From Actinomycetes bacterium (GTDB lineage Bacteria > Actinomycetota > Acidimicrobiia > Acidimicrobiales > Acidimicrobiaceae): a stretch of 6,369 nucleotides of DNA. The translations under genes and the position numbers were made by a program. The notes beneath the pieces were generated by a model. That model saw only the letters and a program-made list of their open reading frames with translations. It was not told where the DNA came from and ran no database searches. Positions 1-5,770 of the stretch are shown here, piece after piece (position 1 is the first letter of the stretch; each line of letters begins with the position of its first letter). Location: contig JAJYFX010000088.1 in assembly GCA_021785315.1 (NCBI GenBank), forward strand, positions 800 through 7,168. Reading direction: 5' to 3'.

Positions 1-55
1 ATGCTCGGCGTAGTATCAGGTCTCTCATTTGGTCGATCATCACGTTATCTGACAT
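1..55 (-). CDS. N-terminal start of a truncated gene (first 18 codons, product unknown)
   Basis: On the minus strand an ATG at 55-53 opens a frame that stays open to the left edge, reading MSDNVMIDQMRDLILRRA. A good Shine-Dalgarno match, GAGG (62-65 on the plus strand as CCTC, roughly), sits about six bases upstream of the ATG, which is the main reason to call this a gene start rather than chance. The peptide is too short to assign to a family. The gene would be transcribed in the same direction as the MMPL gene, but the 461 bp between them makes a shared transcript doubtful. It could still be a chance short open frame. Confidence 0.5.
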   Translation of the reverse strand, partial: MSDNVMIDQMRDLILRRA

Positions 56-516
56 AGGTTCCTCGCAATGCAGACCCTTCGGTTCGATTAGTTTTCGAGA
101 TGCTTGTATACCTGTAAAGCCATTGTGCGATTCGATGCCAACTGGATCAAATCTGACTTGCTTACAACATAAAACTAAGGCCTTCTAAAAGATATCCAGA
201 AACAGTCCGGTCTCACTATTCGAATTTCGGCCAACCTACTTTACGCTACTCCCCGAGTGTATCCAGATAGCAAAAAGTGCATGCATTTATGTAGACAATC
301 TTATCCACTGGAATATGAAAATCTGAGTTTTTCATGCTTCACAAACATCTTTCGAAGAAACCGCAGCAAGAATGGTCAACTTGTTGGTCATGGCGTCTCG
401 GTTACAGCTTTATCGCTCCAGGTATCATTCTTGGCGCGCCCTTTTCACCGCTGGCATTGCATTCAAAATCTTCGCAGATTAATATTCGATGACCTCTTCG
501 CGCCTCCGAGCTGCAA
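56..516. other. intergenic region, no convincing gene
   Basis: No reading frame here looks coding. The longest plus-strand frame (from 257) runs into the antisense of the MMPL gene and has no recognisable domain. The stretch holds several short palindromes (ATTCGAAT at 218-225, TGCATGCA at 278-285, TTCGAA near 352) and one 7-bp inverted repeat listed separately. It should contain the 3' end of the MMPL transcript and the promoter of the gene at 1-55, but I see no strong intrinsic terminator and no clear -35/-10 pair. Confidence 0.6.
315..335. repeat. perfect 7-bp inverted repeat, possible operator or weak transcript end
   Basis: ATGAAAA (315-321) and TTTTCAT (329-335) are exact reverse complements separated by 7 bases, and a T-G wobble could extend the stem by one. 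It lies about 180 bp downstream of the MMPL stop codon and 260 bp upstream of the start at position 55. The stem is A+T-rich, so it is a poor intrinsic terminator; a protein-binding site for the left-hand gene is equally possible. A chance origin cannot be excluded. Confidence 0.3.
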
Positions 517-2835
517 TCAGTCAAGCATGAATTCATTTACCTCTTCTAGTGTTCCCGCCGTAATTTCCTCATGGGTTTGGACAAGCTTGGAGGGCCACCA
601 GTTGTACTTTCCCAGTAATACTACAATCGAGGGCACCAGGAGCGTTCTAACCAAAAATGTGTCCATCAGTATCCCCAGCGCTAGGCCAAATCCGATTTCC
701 TGTACTTGGGCGCTTCCTCCAGAGGAGAAGCCGAGAACTGCGAATGTGCCCGCCAAGACCAATCCCGCAGAAGTGACGGTCGACCCGGTAGCGTTTAGAG
801 CGACTGTGACCGCGTCCTTGAGAGTAAGGTGATGAGCTTCTTCGCGTATGCGGGTCATGACCAGGATGTTGTAGTCCTCGCCCAGCGCGAGCAGGAATAG
901 GAACAGCAAGAATGGAAGTATAAATGACAGGCCCTTATGGCCGAGGATGTGTACGAACACCAAAACGTCTAGACCGAGCGCGGCCAGGTAGGAAAGAACG
1001 ACCGATACAACAAGGTAAAGCGGAGCAATCGAAGATCTGAGAACTATTGCCAGCAGGACGCCGATGATTATCACTACGATTGGCACAATTCGGAGAAGGT
1101 CTGAATTCGATGCGGCTGAAATATCGTAGCTTGCCGGCGCTTCGCCTGCTACACCGTTTGCTGCTGCACCATAGCGTTGTCCGATTGCTGCGACCTGGGT
1201 TCGTATCGCTGGCACTGAATTCAACGCGGAAGTCGAAGACGCATCACCTGACGTAAGCGTGGTCTCGAAAAGGACCGTCTTGCCATCAGCGGAAATATAT
1301 TGATACTCCGCTCTGTACGAATTGTAAATGACCGCACTTACAGAGCTGGCTGTTCCTGAAGCGGCGGCAGGCTGTACCGCCGGAAGCAGCCTCGGATTGC
1401 CAAGCTGTTCGTGGAGCGCACTGAGCTGGTTTGGCGTTAGCTGCGTTCCCGACGTATTGAAGGGACCAGATACGGTCTTGAACTGGGGTGACTGCTTGAG
1501 AGCATTTTCTATGTCGTTCAGTTCGGTCAGATTTGACCATACCGGTTTATCGAAGGTGTATATGACCTGGGTCGGATTGAAACTCGACGATGGAAAGTGC
1601 GCCTTCAGGATCTGATTTCCGTAGTAGCTGTCGGTCCCTTTGGGCGACGATGTTGGGTTTGAAAATCCCGAAGGGTGGTTTCCTATGGACATAGCTGCCA
1701 ACGAACCGAAAAATATCAGTCCGACAAAGAGCGTGATCACAGGCCGCTTTACAATCGTGTTTGCGATCCTGCCCCATGCTCCAACTTTGTAAGTACCGGC
1801 CTTTATATTGCTTGGCCAAAATACGGCCTTGCCCAAAATTGCCAGTAACGCAGGAAGAAGGGTCAGGCCTGCCAGTAGCATGAGTGAGATACCGATTGCA
1901 AGTGGATATCCAAGGCCCCTGTAAAGGCCAAATTGAGCTGAAGCCAGCGAAAGCAAAGCAGCTATGACGGTCGCAGCAGAAAATGTAATTGACTCTCCCA
2001 CCTTCGACAGCGCCCTAGACACGGCGTCTTTCGGGGCACTCCCTTTTTTCAGCTCTTCCCTAACTCGAAATACGAGAAATAGACCGTAGTCAGTGCCTGC
2101 GCCAAGAACTAGAACGATCAACAGCAGCTGGGTGATGAACGAAACCTGAAAGCCTAAGTGCGAAGCTTCGGCTACCAGGGGTCCGGCAACAATTGCAACC
2201 AATAGCGCGGGTAGCAGCGTGATTATTGGAGCGAGAACTGCACGAAAAACAAGAGCTAATATAACGAAAATTATAAGAACAGAGAAGTTTTGCGTATTGC
2301 TCGATTGGGTGCCATTCTTTGATGCCGAATCCACTGCAGTAGGCGTTTGACCGGCTAAATGGACCGAAAATCCGGATGGCGTCGAGAGAGAGGTCATCGC
2401 TGAACGGATATTTGAGACCAACGTGGTGATTTTAGCGTCATCGAATGCGCTGGTACTTGAGATGATCTCTGCCTGGACAGCTTCGTTGTCGGATGAAATT
2501 CCCGATATCTTAACGTTGAGAACGGTTGGCACTTTTGCGATCTTGGAGTTGATTGCCGAAAAAGCTTTTAGATCGGTTTGGCTCAGCGGACCGGAGGATT
2601 GCGCCCCAACTATGACGATCAGCGAGTAATTGTAGTTTTGCAGCGGTTTGGCGAGTTTGGCCGAGGTAACGCTTGGGGAATTCGTTGGGAGAAACGCTTG
2701 ATTGTCGCTCTTTACCACGCTGGATATGGAAGGAAGGAATTTGATGGCGGCAAACGATCCGACTATCCAAACAAGGACAATAAGCCATCGGAAATGTACG
2801 GAGTAGTGTCCCACTTTTGCAAAAAACTTGTTCAC
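517..2835 (-). CDS. MMPL-family (RND superfamily) transporter
   Basis: This 772-residue inner-membrane exporter has the two-fold MMPL/RND layout. TM1 is at about 16-35, a large extracytoplasmic domain at 36-182, TM2-6 at about 184-335, TM7 at 364-384, a second large domain at 386-576, and TM8-12 at about 580-740. The halves carry matching motifs, GTDYG (247-251) and GEDYN (652-656). Asp249/Tyr250 and Asp654/Tyr655 sit where the proton-relay Asp-Tyr pairs of mycobacterial MmpL3 lie, so proton-driven export is expected. Both motifs are followed by similar R-(V/I)-REE loops, a trace of the internal duplication. It is shorter than mycobacterial MmpL3 because it lacks a long C-terminal tail, and closer in size to the compact MMPL/YdfJ-like proteins. 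The start is GTG (2835-2833) with GAGG nine bases upstream. The substrate is unknown; family members export lipids, siderophores, pigments or drugs. Preceded by a MarR regulator in the same orientation. Family call is secure, substrate is not. Confidence 0.96.
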   Translation of the reverse strand: MNKFFAKVGHYSVHFRWLIVLVWIVGSFAAIKFLPSISSVVKSDNQAFLPTNSPSVTSAKLAKPLQNYNYSLIVIVGAQSSGPLSQTDLKAFSAINSKIAKVPTVLNVKISGISSDNEAVQAEIISSTSAFDDAKITTLVSNIRSAMTSLSTPSGFSVHLAGQTPTAVDSASKNGTQSSNTQNFSVLIIFVILALVFRAVLAPIITLLPALLVAIVAGPLVAEASHLGFQVSFITQLLLIVLVLGAGTDYGLFLVFRVREELKKGSAPKDAVSRALSKVGESITFSAATVIAALLSLASAQFGLYRGLGYPLAIGISLMLLAGLTLLPALLAILGKAVFWPSNIKAGTYKVGAWGRIANTIVKRPVITLFVGLIFFGSLAAMSIGNHPSGFSNPTSSPKGTDSYYGNQILKAHFPSSSFNPTQVIYTFDKPVWSNLTELNDIENALKQSPQFKTVSGPFNTSGTQLTPNQLSALHEQLGNPRLLPAVQPAAASGTASSVSAVIYNSYRAEYQYISADGKTVLFETTLTSGDASSTSALNSVPAIRTQVAAIGQRYGAAANGVAGEAPASYDISAASNSDLLRIVPIVVIIIGVLLAIVLRSSIAPLYLVVSVVLSYLAALGLDVLVFVHILGHKGLSFILPFLLFLFLLALGEDYNILVMTRIREEAHHLTLKDAVTVALNATGSTVTSAGLVLAGTFAVLGFSSGGSAQVQEIGFGLALGILMDTFLVRTLLVPSIVVLLGKYNWWPSKLVQTHEEITAGTLEEVNEFMLD

Positions 2836-2842
2836 GATCGTT

Positions 2843-2850
2843 GACCTCGG
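2843..2850 (-). promoter_or_regulatory. ribosome binding site supporting the GTG start of the MMPL gene
   Basis: The minus strand reads CCGAGGTC here, with GAGG nine bases before the GTG at 2835-2833. Translation from this GTG gives a short cytoplasmic N-terminus leading directly into TM1, as usual in the family, and no better ATG lies nearby in frame. Confidence 0.6.
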
Positions 2851-2923
2851 TGATAGAAAACTCTAAGGGATTGTCGGGTTAGTAGTTAATATGCCTAGAA
2901 ACTATGAAGGTCTCTTGTAGGTA

Positions 2924-3430
2924 TTAGTTTGGTTGAGTACGCAGTGATGGCCCATCCAGTTCATTTTCGGTTTCAATTGCGTTGAGAAGAGTTTGCAGGT
3001 CACGCAGAAACGCCGCTGACCGCCTGGATCCTAGTGCTGCAAGCCCCTTTTCGAGAGTTTGAACTTTAGAAGTGAAAATTTCATTTATGGTTGGTTCGAT
3101 TTTTGGGGAAATGGAAACGATTGTTCGTCTGTGGTCAGTGGGATCTTCCTCTCTTGTAACCAGCCCAGCAGCGGCCATCTGTGTGACTGAGAGGCTCGCG
3201 GTTGTGAGTGTTACCCCAAGGTGTGTCGCTAGTTCACTCACCGACATTGGGCCGGATGCCGCCAAGTGGAAAAGTGCCATTATGTGTCTGGGCGCCGGAG
3301 GCTCGATACGGGGCAGCAAATTTCTGGCATTAGTTGGCCGCAGGTTACGGAAAACTGTAAAAAGGCTCAACAGAACCTTTTCGGCGAGTTCCGTATTTTC
3401 CAGGTTGCCCATCTTTTCCCCGTCTGGCAT
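2924..3430 (-). CDS. MarR-family transcriptional regulator
   Basis: This 168-residue protein has the winged helix-turn-helix of MarR regulators, dimeric DNA-binding proteins that often repress efflux genes until a small ligand binds. Helices at about 12-32 begin the dimerisation region. The DNA-binding part runs from about 45 to 108: a helix with IMALFHLA (50-57), then VSELATHLGVTLTTASLSV (64-82) as helix-turn-helix with recognition helix, and the wing EEDPTDHRRTIVSIS (94-108) with the family's D-x-R-R signature at 99-102. C-terminal helices complete the dimer interface. Length is normal. It lies 88 bp upstream of the MMPL gene on the same strand, so it is probably first in a regulator-pump operon. 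Two ATGs are possible: 3430, with GAGG only two bases away, and 3412, preceded by purine-rich GGGGAAAAG at a better distance. I keep the longer form without certainty. Inducing ligand unknown. Confidence 0.93.
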   Translation of the reverse strand: MPDGEKMGNLENTELAEKVLLSLFTVFRNLRPTNARNLLPRIEPPAPRHIMALFHLAASGPMSVSELATHLGVTLTTASLSVTQMAAAGLVTREEDPTDHRRTIVSISPKIEPTINEIFTSKVQTLEKGLAALGSRRSAAFLRDLQTLLNAIETENELDGPSLRTQPN

Positions 3431-3474
3431 ATCCTCAGCTTACCCAATCAATATTCATTTTATTTCGAAGACTA

Positions 3475-3503
3475 TTTTATAACTAAAACTGACAGAGATC
3501 CAA
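3475..3503 (-). promoter_or_regulatory. putative promoter of the MarR-MMPL operon with overlapping inverted repeat
   Basis: On the minus strand TTGGAT (3503-3498) is followed after 16 bases by TATAAA (3481-3476), a moderate sigma-70-type match placed 45-75 bases upstream of the regulator start. The -10 element lies within an AT-rich inverted repeat, TTTTA (3475-3479) and TAAAA (3484-3488) with a 4-base spacer, a plausible operator for autoregulation. A direct repeat of ATTTTAT (3457-3463 and 3474-3480) lies alongside. All of this is pattern matching in an AT-rich stretch, so function is inferred. Confidence 0.4.
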
Positions 3504-3613
3504 CATATTTTTGCAAATGCCGCAGTTCTAAATGAGACTGGGGAATGAATCATATTTTGGCTTCGAACTTGATTCTTGGAATATCGGGTGTCGTGCCTGT
3601 ATTCCGGCAATCT

Positions 3614-3840
3614 GACGCCCACCTTTTAGAGGGCGTCGAGCGTTTCGACGACAAGGTTTGGTGCGAATTGGCGCTAGCTCTTCGGGTTTTGGCTTCAAGT
3701 GCGAATCGGCTCGAATTCGCCCGATTGTCTCGACGCGTGGTCTGGTTCGATGCCAAACCCAGAGTCGGCCGGAGTCACCCGATAAGAGCGATTTCCCCCG
3801 GCCACTGCATTCGAGTTCGAAGTATAGGCAATGGATTGCC
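3614..3840. repeat. cluster of inverted repeats; candidate structured RNA or palindromic intergenic element
   Basis: Six or more perfect inverted repeats lie within 227 bp. (A) GACGCCC 3614-3620 with GGGCGTC 3631-3637. (B) CGTCGA 3634-3639 with TCGACG 3645-3650, which shares CGTC with A so the two hairpins exclude each other. (C) AATCGG 3704-3709 with CCGATT 3721-3726, competing with GCGAAT 3701-3706 and ATTCGC 3715-3720, around a central CGAATTCG. (D) TCTGG 3741-3745 with CCAGA 3759-3763. (E) GGCCGG 3767-3772 with CCGGCC 3798-3803. (F) GGCAAT 3827-3832 with ATTGCC 3835-3840. None is followed by a T-run, so these are not ordinary terminators. The element could be a leader of the nitroreductase mRNA, a free small RNA, or a repeat present elsewhere in the genome. 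Confidence 0.4.
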
Positions 3841-4058
3841 GACCAGGTCTTCTCGTTAACGCCTTTCGCTGTGACTCGGCGGATACTGAGTGCCAGATGC
3901 TTCTAAAAAGCCCGCGACCTATAGTTAGTAAGTATGGATTCGGTCACTTGAAGATCATTAGAGTCCACGCTCCCGCTTTCACGGAGGGGAGTGACGTCGG
4001 GCATTTTAGCAATTGAGGCTAATCCAGCTATCAGTTGGCTTAAAGAAAGCGTGAAGCC

Positions 4059-4748
4059 ATGGAATTGTCAGAGGTAATGGCCACGGCCGGAGCAATTCGA
4101 GAGTATTTGGATGTTCCCAACGAGGATCGCGTTCTATACGACATCCTAAATCTCGCCCGATTTGCTCCCAGCGGTGGCAATCGCCAGCCGTGGAGGGTGG
4201 TCGTCGTAAAGGACATGGAGCTGAGGCGAAGGATCAGCGAGCTTTATAGCGAAGGCTGGAAGGAATATATGGCTCATATTAAAAAGGGCCTAGTCCCCTT
4301 CGCTCCGATTAACGATGGCAGATGGGACGGTCCTGCCATTGATCTTGACGAGGCGGCAGCCATGACATTCCATAATCAGTATGCCGACCATCTGGACCAG
4401 GCTCCAATTCTAATGGTTCTCTTGGCGAGCCTTCAGGATTTGGCGTGTCTAGATAACGGGCTTGGTCGGCAGAGCATCGTGGGTGGGGCTTCGATATATC
4501 CATTTGGTCACAACATCTTGTTGGCAGCGAGGGATAATGGATTGGCAGGAGTGATGACGACGGTAATTTGTAGGCGCGAGCCCCAGGTAAAGTTGCTGTT
4601 GGATGTTCCCAATGAGTTTGCCATAGCTGGCTTGATTACGCTTGGAATCCCAAAGAAATTCTTTACAAAACTGACACGCAAATCAGTTGAAGAGTTTGCT
4701 CGGGTCAATAAATTCAGTGGCGCGCCTTTTGATGCAGTGGCGCCATAA
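4059..4748 (+). CDS. nitroreductase-family FMN-dependent oxidoreductase
   Basis: This 229-residue protein belongs to the nitroreductase fold, soluble usually dimeric flavoenzymes that pass electrons from NAD(P)H through FMN to nitroaromatics, quinones or other acceptors. The N-terminal AIREY (12-16) carries the phosphate-binding Arg14, and APSGGNRQPWRVVVV (36-50) is the hallmark FMN-contacting segment. The C-terminal signature is GGASIYPFGHNILLAARDNG (142-161), followed by GLAGVMTT and a final GLITLGIPKK (191-200). Length is typical and no key segment is missing. The ATG at 4059 has a weak GAAAG nine bases upstream; an in-frame ATG at 4077 has AGAGG only two bases away, too close, and the first ATG gives the usual lead before the Arg. 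It is divergent from the MarR-MMPL pair across 628 bp, so co-regulation is possible but unproven. The physiological substrate cannot be read from the sequence. Confidence 0.93.
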   Translation: MELSEVMATAGAIREYLDVPNEDRVLYDILNLARFAPSGGNRQPWRVVVVKDMELRRRISELYSEGWKEYMAHIKKGLVPFAPINDGRWDGPAIDLDEAAAMTFHNQYADHLDQAPILMVLLASLQDLACLDNGLGRQSIVGGASIYPFGHNILLAARDNGLAGVMTTVICRREPQVKLLLDVPNEFAIAGLITLGIPKKFFTKLTRKSVEEFARVNKFSGAPFDAVAP

Positions 4749-5039
4749 AGCGCGCAATCCCGAGGTGAATAATCGATGGCGACCCTTAGGCGTAAAGCCC
4801 GGACCTGACTTATCTTCATCCGGTAGGCCGCGAACCTGCCTCCCTTAACTTTTCGGTGGACCTGCGTCACCTTTGCACCGCGGCTTGCCAGGACTACGTT
4901 ATCGACGCCGCGCTTGCCAGATCCGCGATTGGGTGAGGATGAAGATTGCCATGGACCAGCCAGGAGATTTGCCCATTTTCAGCCGACAGCACGCAAATTC
5001 TTCCGATCGGATGGATCTCAGCTCGTTAAATCCGGCCAG

Positions 5040-5051
5040 ACCCCCGGGGGT
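5040..5051. repeat. 12-bp perfect G+C-rich palindrome
   Basis: ACCCCCGGGGGT is an exact palindrome with no spacer, so it fits a dimeric protein site better than an RNA hairpin. A second CCCGGG core lies 24 bp downstream (5067-5072). It sits about 230 bp upstream of the small membrane protein gene. Function is not known. Confidence 0.3.
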
Positions 5052-5151
5052 TCATTACCACTAGGTCCCGGGTAGGGAGATTTGGGCTTGTGGCAAGAAG
5101 CCGCTGGTTATTTGTCCGTGTCGTAGCAGCCTTATATTTGTGCGCAATCCG

Positions 5152-5171
5152 TTGTATGGCTTACCATACGA
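5152..5171. promoter_or_regulatory. inverted repeat GTATGG-N4-CCATAC, candidate operator
   Basis: GTATGG (5154-5159) and CCATAC (5164-5169) are exact reverse complements around CTTA; a T-G wobble and a T-A pair extend the stem to eight. The spacing fits a dimeric repressor site. It overlaps a weak promoter candidate for the downstream gene: TTGTGC (5138-5143), an 18-base spacer, then TACCAT (5162-5167). If both are real, a bound repressor would cover the -10 element. The start codon of the next gene is 113 bp downstream of the repeat. Confidence 0.35.
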
Positions 5172-5283
5172 GAGACTCCCATGACAAGAAGTCCTCAAGC
5201 CGCTACAAAACTCACCGGAATGGTTGTGGACTAGAGTGTTGCCAAGCTGATAGTTTGAGCGTGTCAATATCTGGCCAACCTGG

Positions 5284-5766
5284 ATGGGAGAGTTCAATTT
5301 GCTGATAGCTGCTACCAATAATCCCTTATTCGGCTATGGCTTGATTGCTCTGCTACTTTTATTTTGGGCCGGAGTTATCGTTTGGGGGCGTCGAGCCAAG
5401 ACGGTATGCAAGGTGTCTGTCGACCGCGATTCGGTGGTCATCTCCTTGTTTGGTCCCGCCAGGATTCTCTCCCTGCGCAAGCGGGTTGTTTTCCCCCTGG
5501 ATTCGGTGGTAGGCGTCAGGCTGACCTCAAATGTTTTTTCGAAGGGGGGAACCTTCAGCAGAAGAATAGGTTCATGGACCATTCCAACGTTCTTCAAGGT
5601 CGGATCATTCAGGGGGGCCAGGGATACGGGGACGACATTTTGGGCGTGTTTCACGGGAGAGTCAGCAATTACTTTTGAACTGATAAACACTCGATACCAG
5701 TATGTCGTTATAGATGTCGACGATCCCGAAGCAACTGTAGATTTACTTCAAAGGTATGGAATATAG
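5284..5766 (+). CDS. small membrane-anchored protein of uncharacterised actinobacterial type
   Basis: This 160-residue protein starts with a short segment and one hydrophobic helix (about 15-35, LFGYGLIALLLLFWAGVIVW) followed by basic RRAK, so the rest should face the cytoplasm. Residues 40-158 are rich in beta-strand patterns: VSVDRDSVVISLFG, then VVFPLDSVVGVRL (68-80), IPTFFKVGSFR (100-110), TTFWACFTG (117-125), AITFELINTRYQYVVIDVDD (128-147) and a short terminal helix. The order G-S/T-F, F-W, E-L and final VDDPEATV resembles small actinobacterial proteins of unknown function, possibly with a PH-like barrel; this match is from memory. An in-frame TAG at 5251 limits upstream extension. ATG 5284 lacks a good ribosome binding site, whereas TTG 5299 has GGAGAG six bases upstream and would give 155 residues. 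The gene converges on the carboxylase gene with a 4-bp gap. Function unknown. Confidence 0.8.
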   Translation: MGEFNLLIAATNNPLFGYGLIALLLLFWAGVIVWGRRAKTVCKVSVDRDSVVISLFGPARILSLRKRVVFPLDSVVGVRLTSNVFSKGGTFSRRIGSWTIPTFFKVGSFRGARDTGTTFWACFTGESAITFELINTRYQYVVIDVDDPEATVDLLQRYGI

Positions 5767-5770
5767 TCTT

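Larger units (their letters stand above)
3431..4058. other. 628-bp divergent intergenic region between the MarR operon and the nitroreductase
   Basis: No reading frame here has a recognisable domain. A plus-strand frame from 3545 (104 codons) and a minus-strand frame at 3550-3756 overlap each other, lack well-spaced ribosome binding sites and are rich in Ser/Arg as expected from noncoding shadows. The left end is AT-rich and holds the likely MarR promoter. The middle (3614-3840) is a cluster of inverted repeats and is dense in TCGA (eight copies between 3563 and 3820). The right end (3841-4058) should contain the nitroreductase promoter, but no convincing -35/-10 pair is visible. Confidence 0.6.
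4749..5283. other. 535-bp gene-poor region with palindromes and a possible decayed frame
   Basis: No intact gene is convincing here. A strong ribosome-binding match GAGGTGA (4762-4768) precedes ATG at 4776, but that frame stops after ten codons (MATLRRKART, stop 4806-4808). A different frame is then open from 4796 to a stop at 4934-4936 with protein-like content (for example DLRHLCTAACQDYVIDAAL), which could be the frameshifted remains of a gene. A direct repeat GCTTGCCAG occurs at 4883-4891 and 4912-4920. CCGGA (4799-4803) and TCCGG (4819-4823) could pair across a 15-base loop, but no T-run follows, so no clear nitroreductase terminator is seen. Confidence 0.5.

Noticed and set aside
80..90. 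GGTTCGATTA resembling a tRNA T-loop, and a similar GGTTCGATGCC at 3744-3754
   Set aside because: Neither is flanked by a matching T-stem, acceptor stem or anticodon arm on either strand.
257..832. Plus-strand open frame of 191 codons
   Set aside because: More than half lies antisense to the 3' end of the secure MMPL gene. The product has no recognisable domain and no good ribosome binding site.
2836..2923. Pairing of GACCT with AGGTC that might hide the MMPL ribosome binding site
   Set aside because: Only five base pairs across about 60 bases with no supporting structure.
131..3756. 11-bp direct repeat TTCGATGCCAA at 131-141 and 3746-3756
   Set aside because: Several 11-mers are expected to recur by chance in a window of this size, and the flanks do not match.
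3545..3859. Plus-strand open frame of 104 codons, and an opposing 68-codon frame at 3550-3756
   Set aside because: The frames overlap on opposite strands, lack well-spaced ribosome binding sites and show Ser/Arg-rich content typical of noncoding DNA. The inverted-repeat cluster explains the stretch better.
436..4727. GGCGCGCC followed by a T-run near 436 and again near 4720
   Set aside because: An 8-bp palindrome without a loop cannot act as an intrinsic terminator. The first copy is in the wrong orientation to serve the MMPL gene and the second is inside the nitroreductase gene.
4873..5064. 63-codon plus-strand frame
   Set aside because: No ribosome binding site at its first ATG, no recognisable content, and it ends just after the GC palindrome. 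At most part of the possible gene remains.
5090..5305. 71-codon plus-strand frame with a GTG start, a hydrophobic N-terminus and six cysteines
   Set aside because: AGGGAG lies ten bases upstream, but the hydrophobic stretch is broken by Arg residues, no family is recognised, and the frame overlaps the next gene start by 22 bp. Too weak to call.
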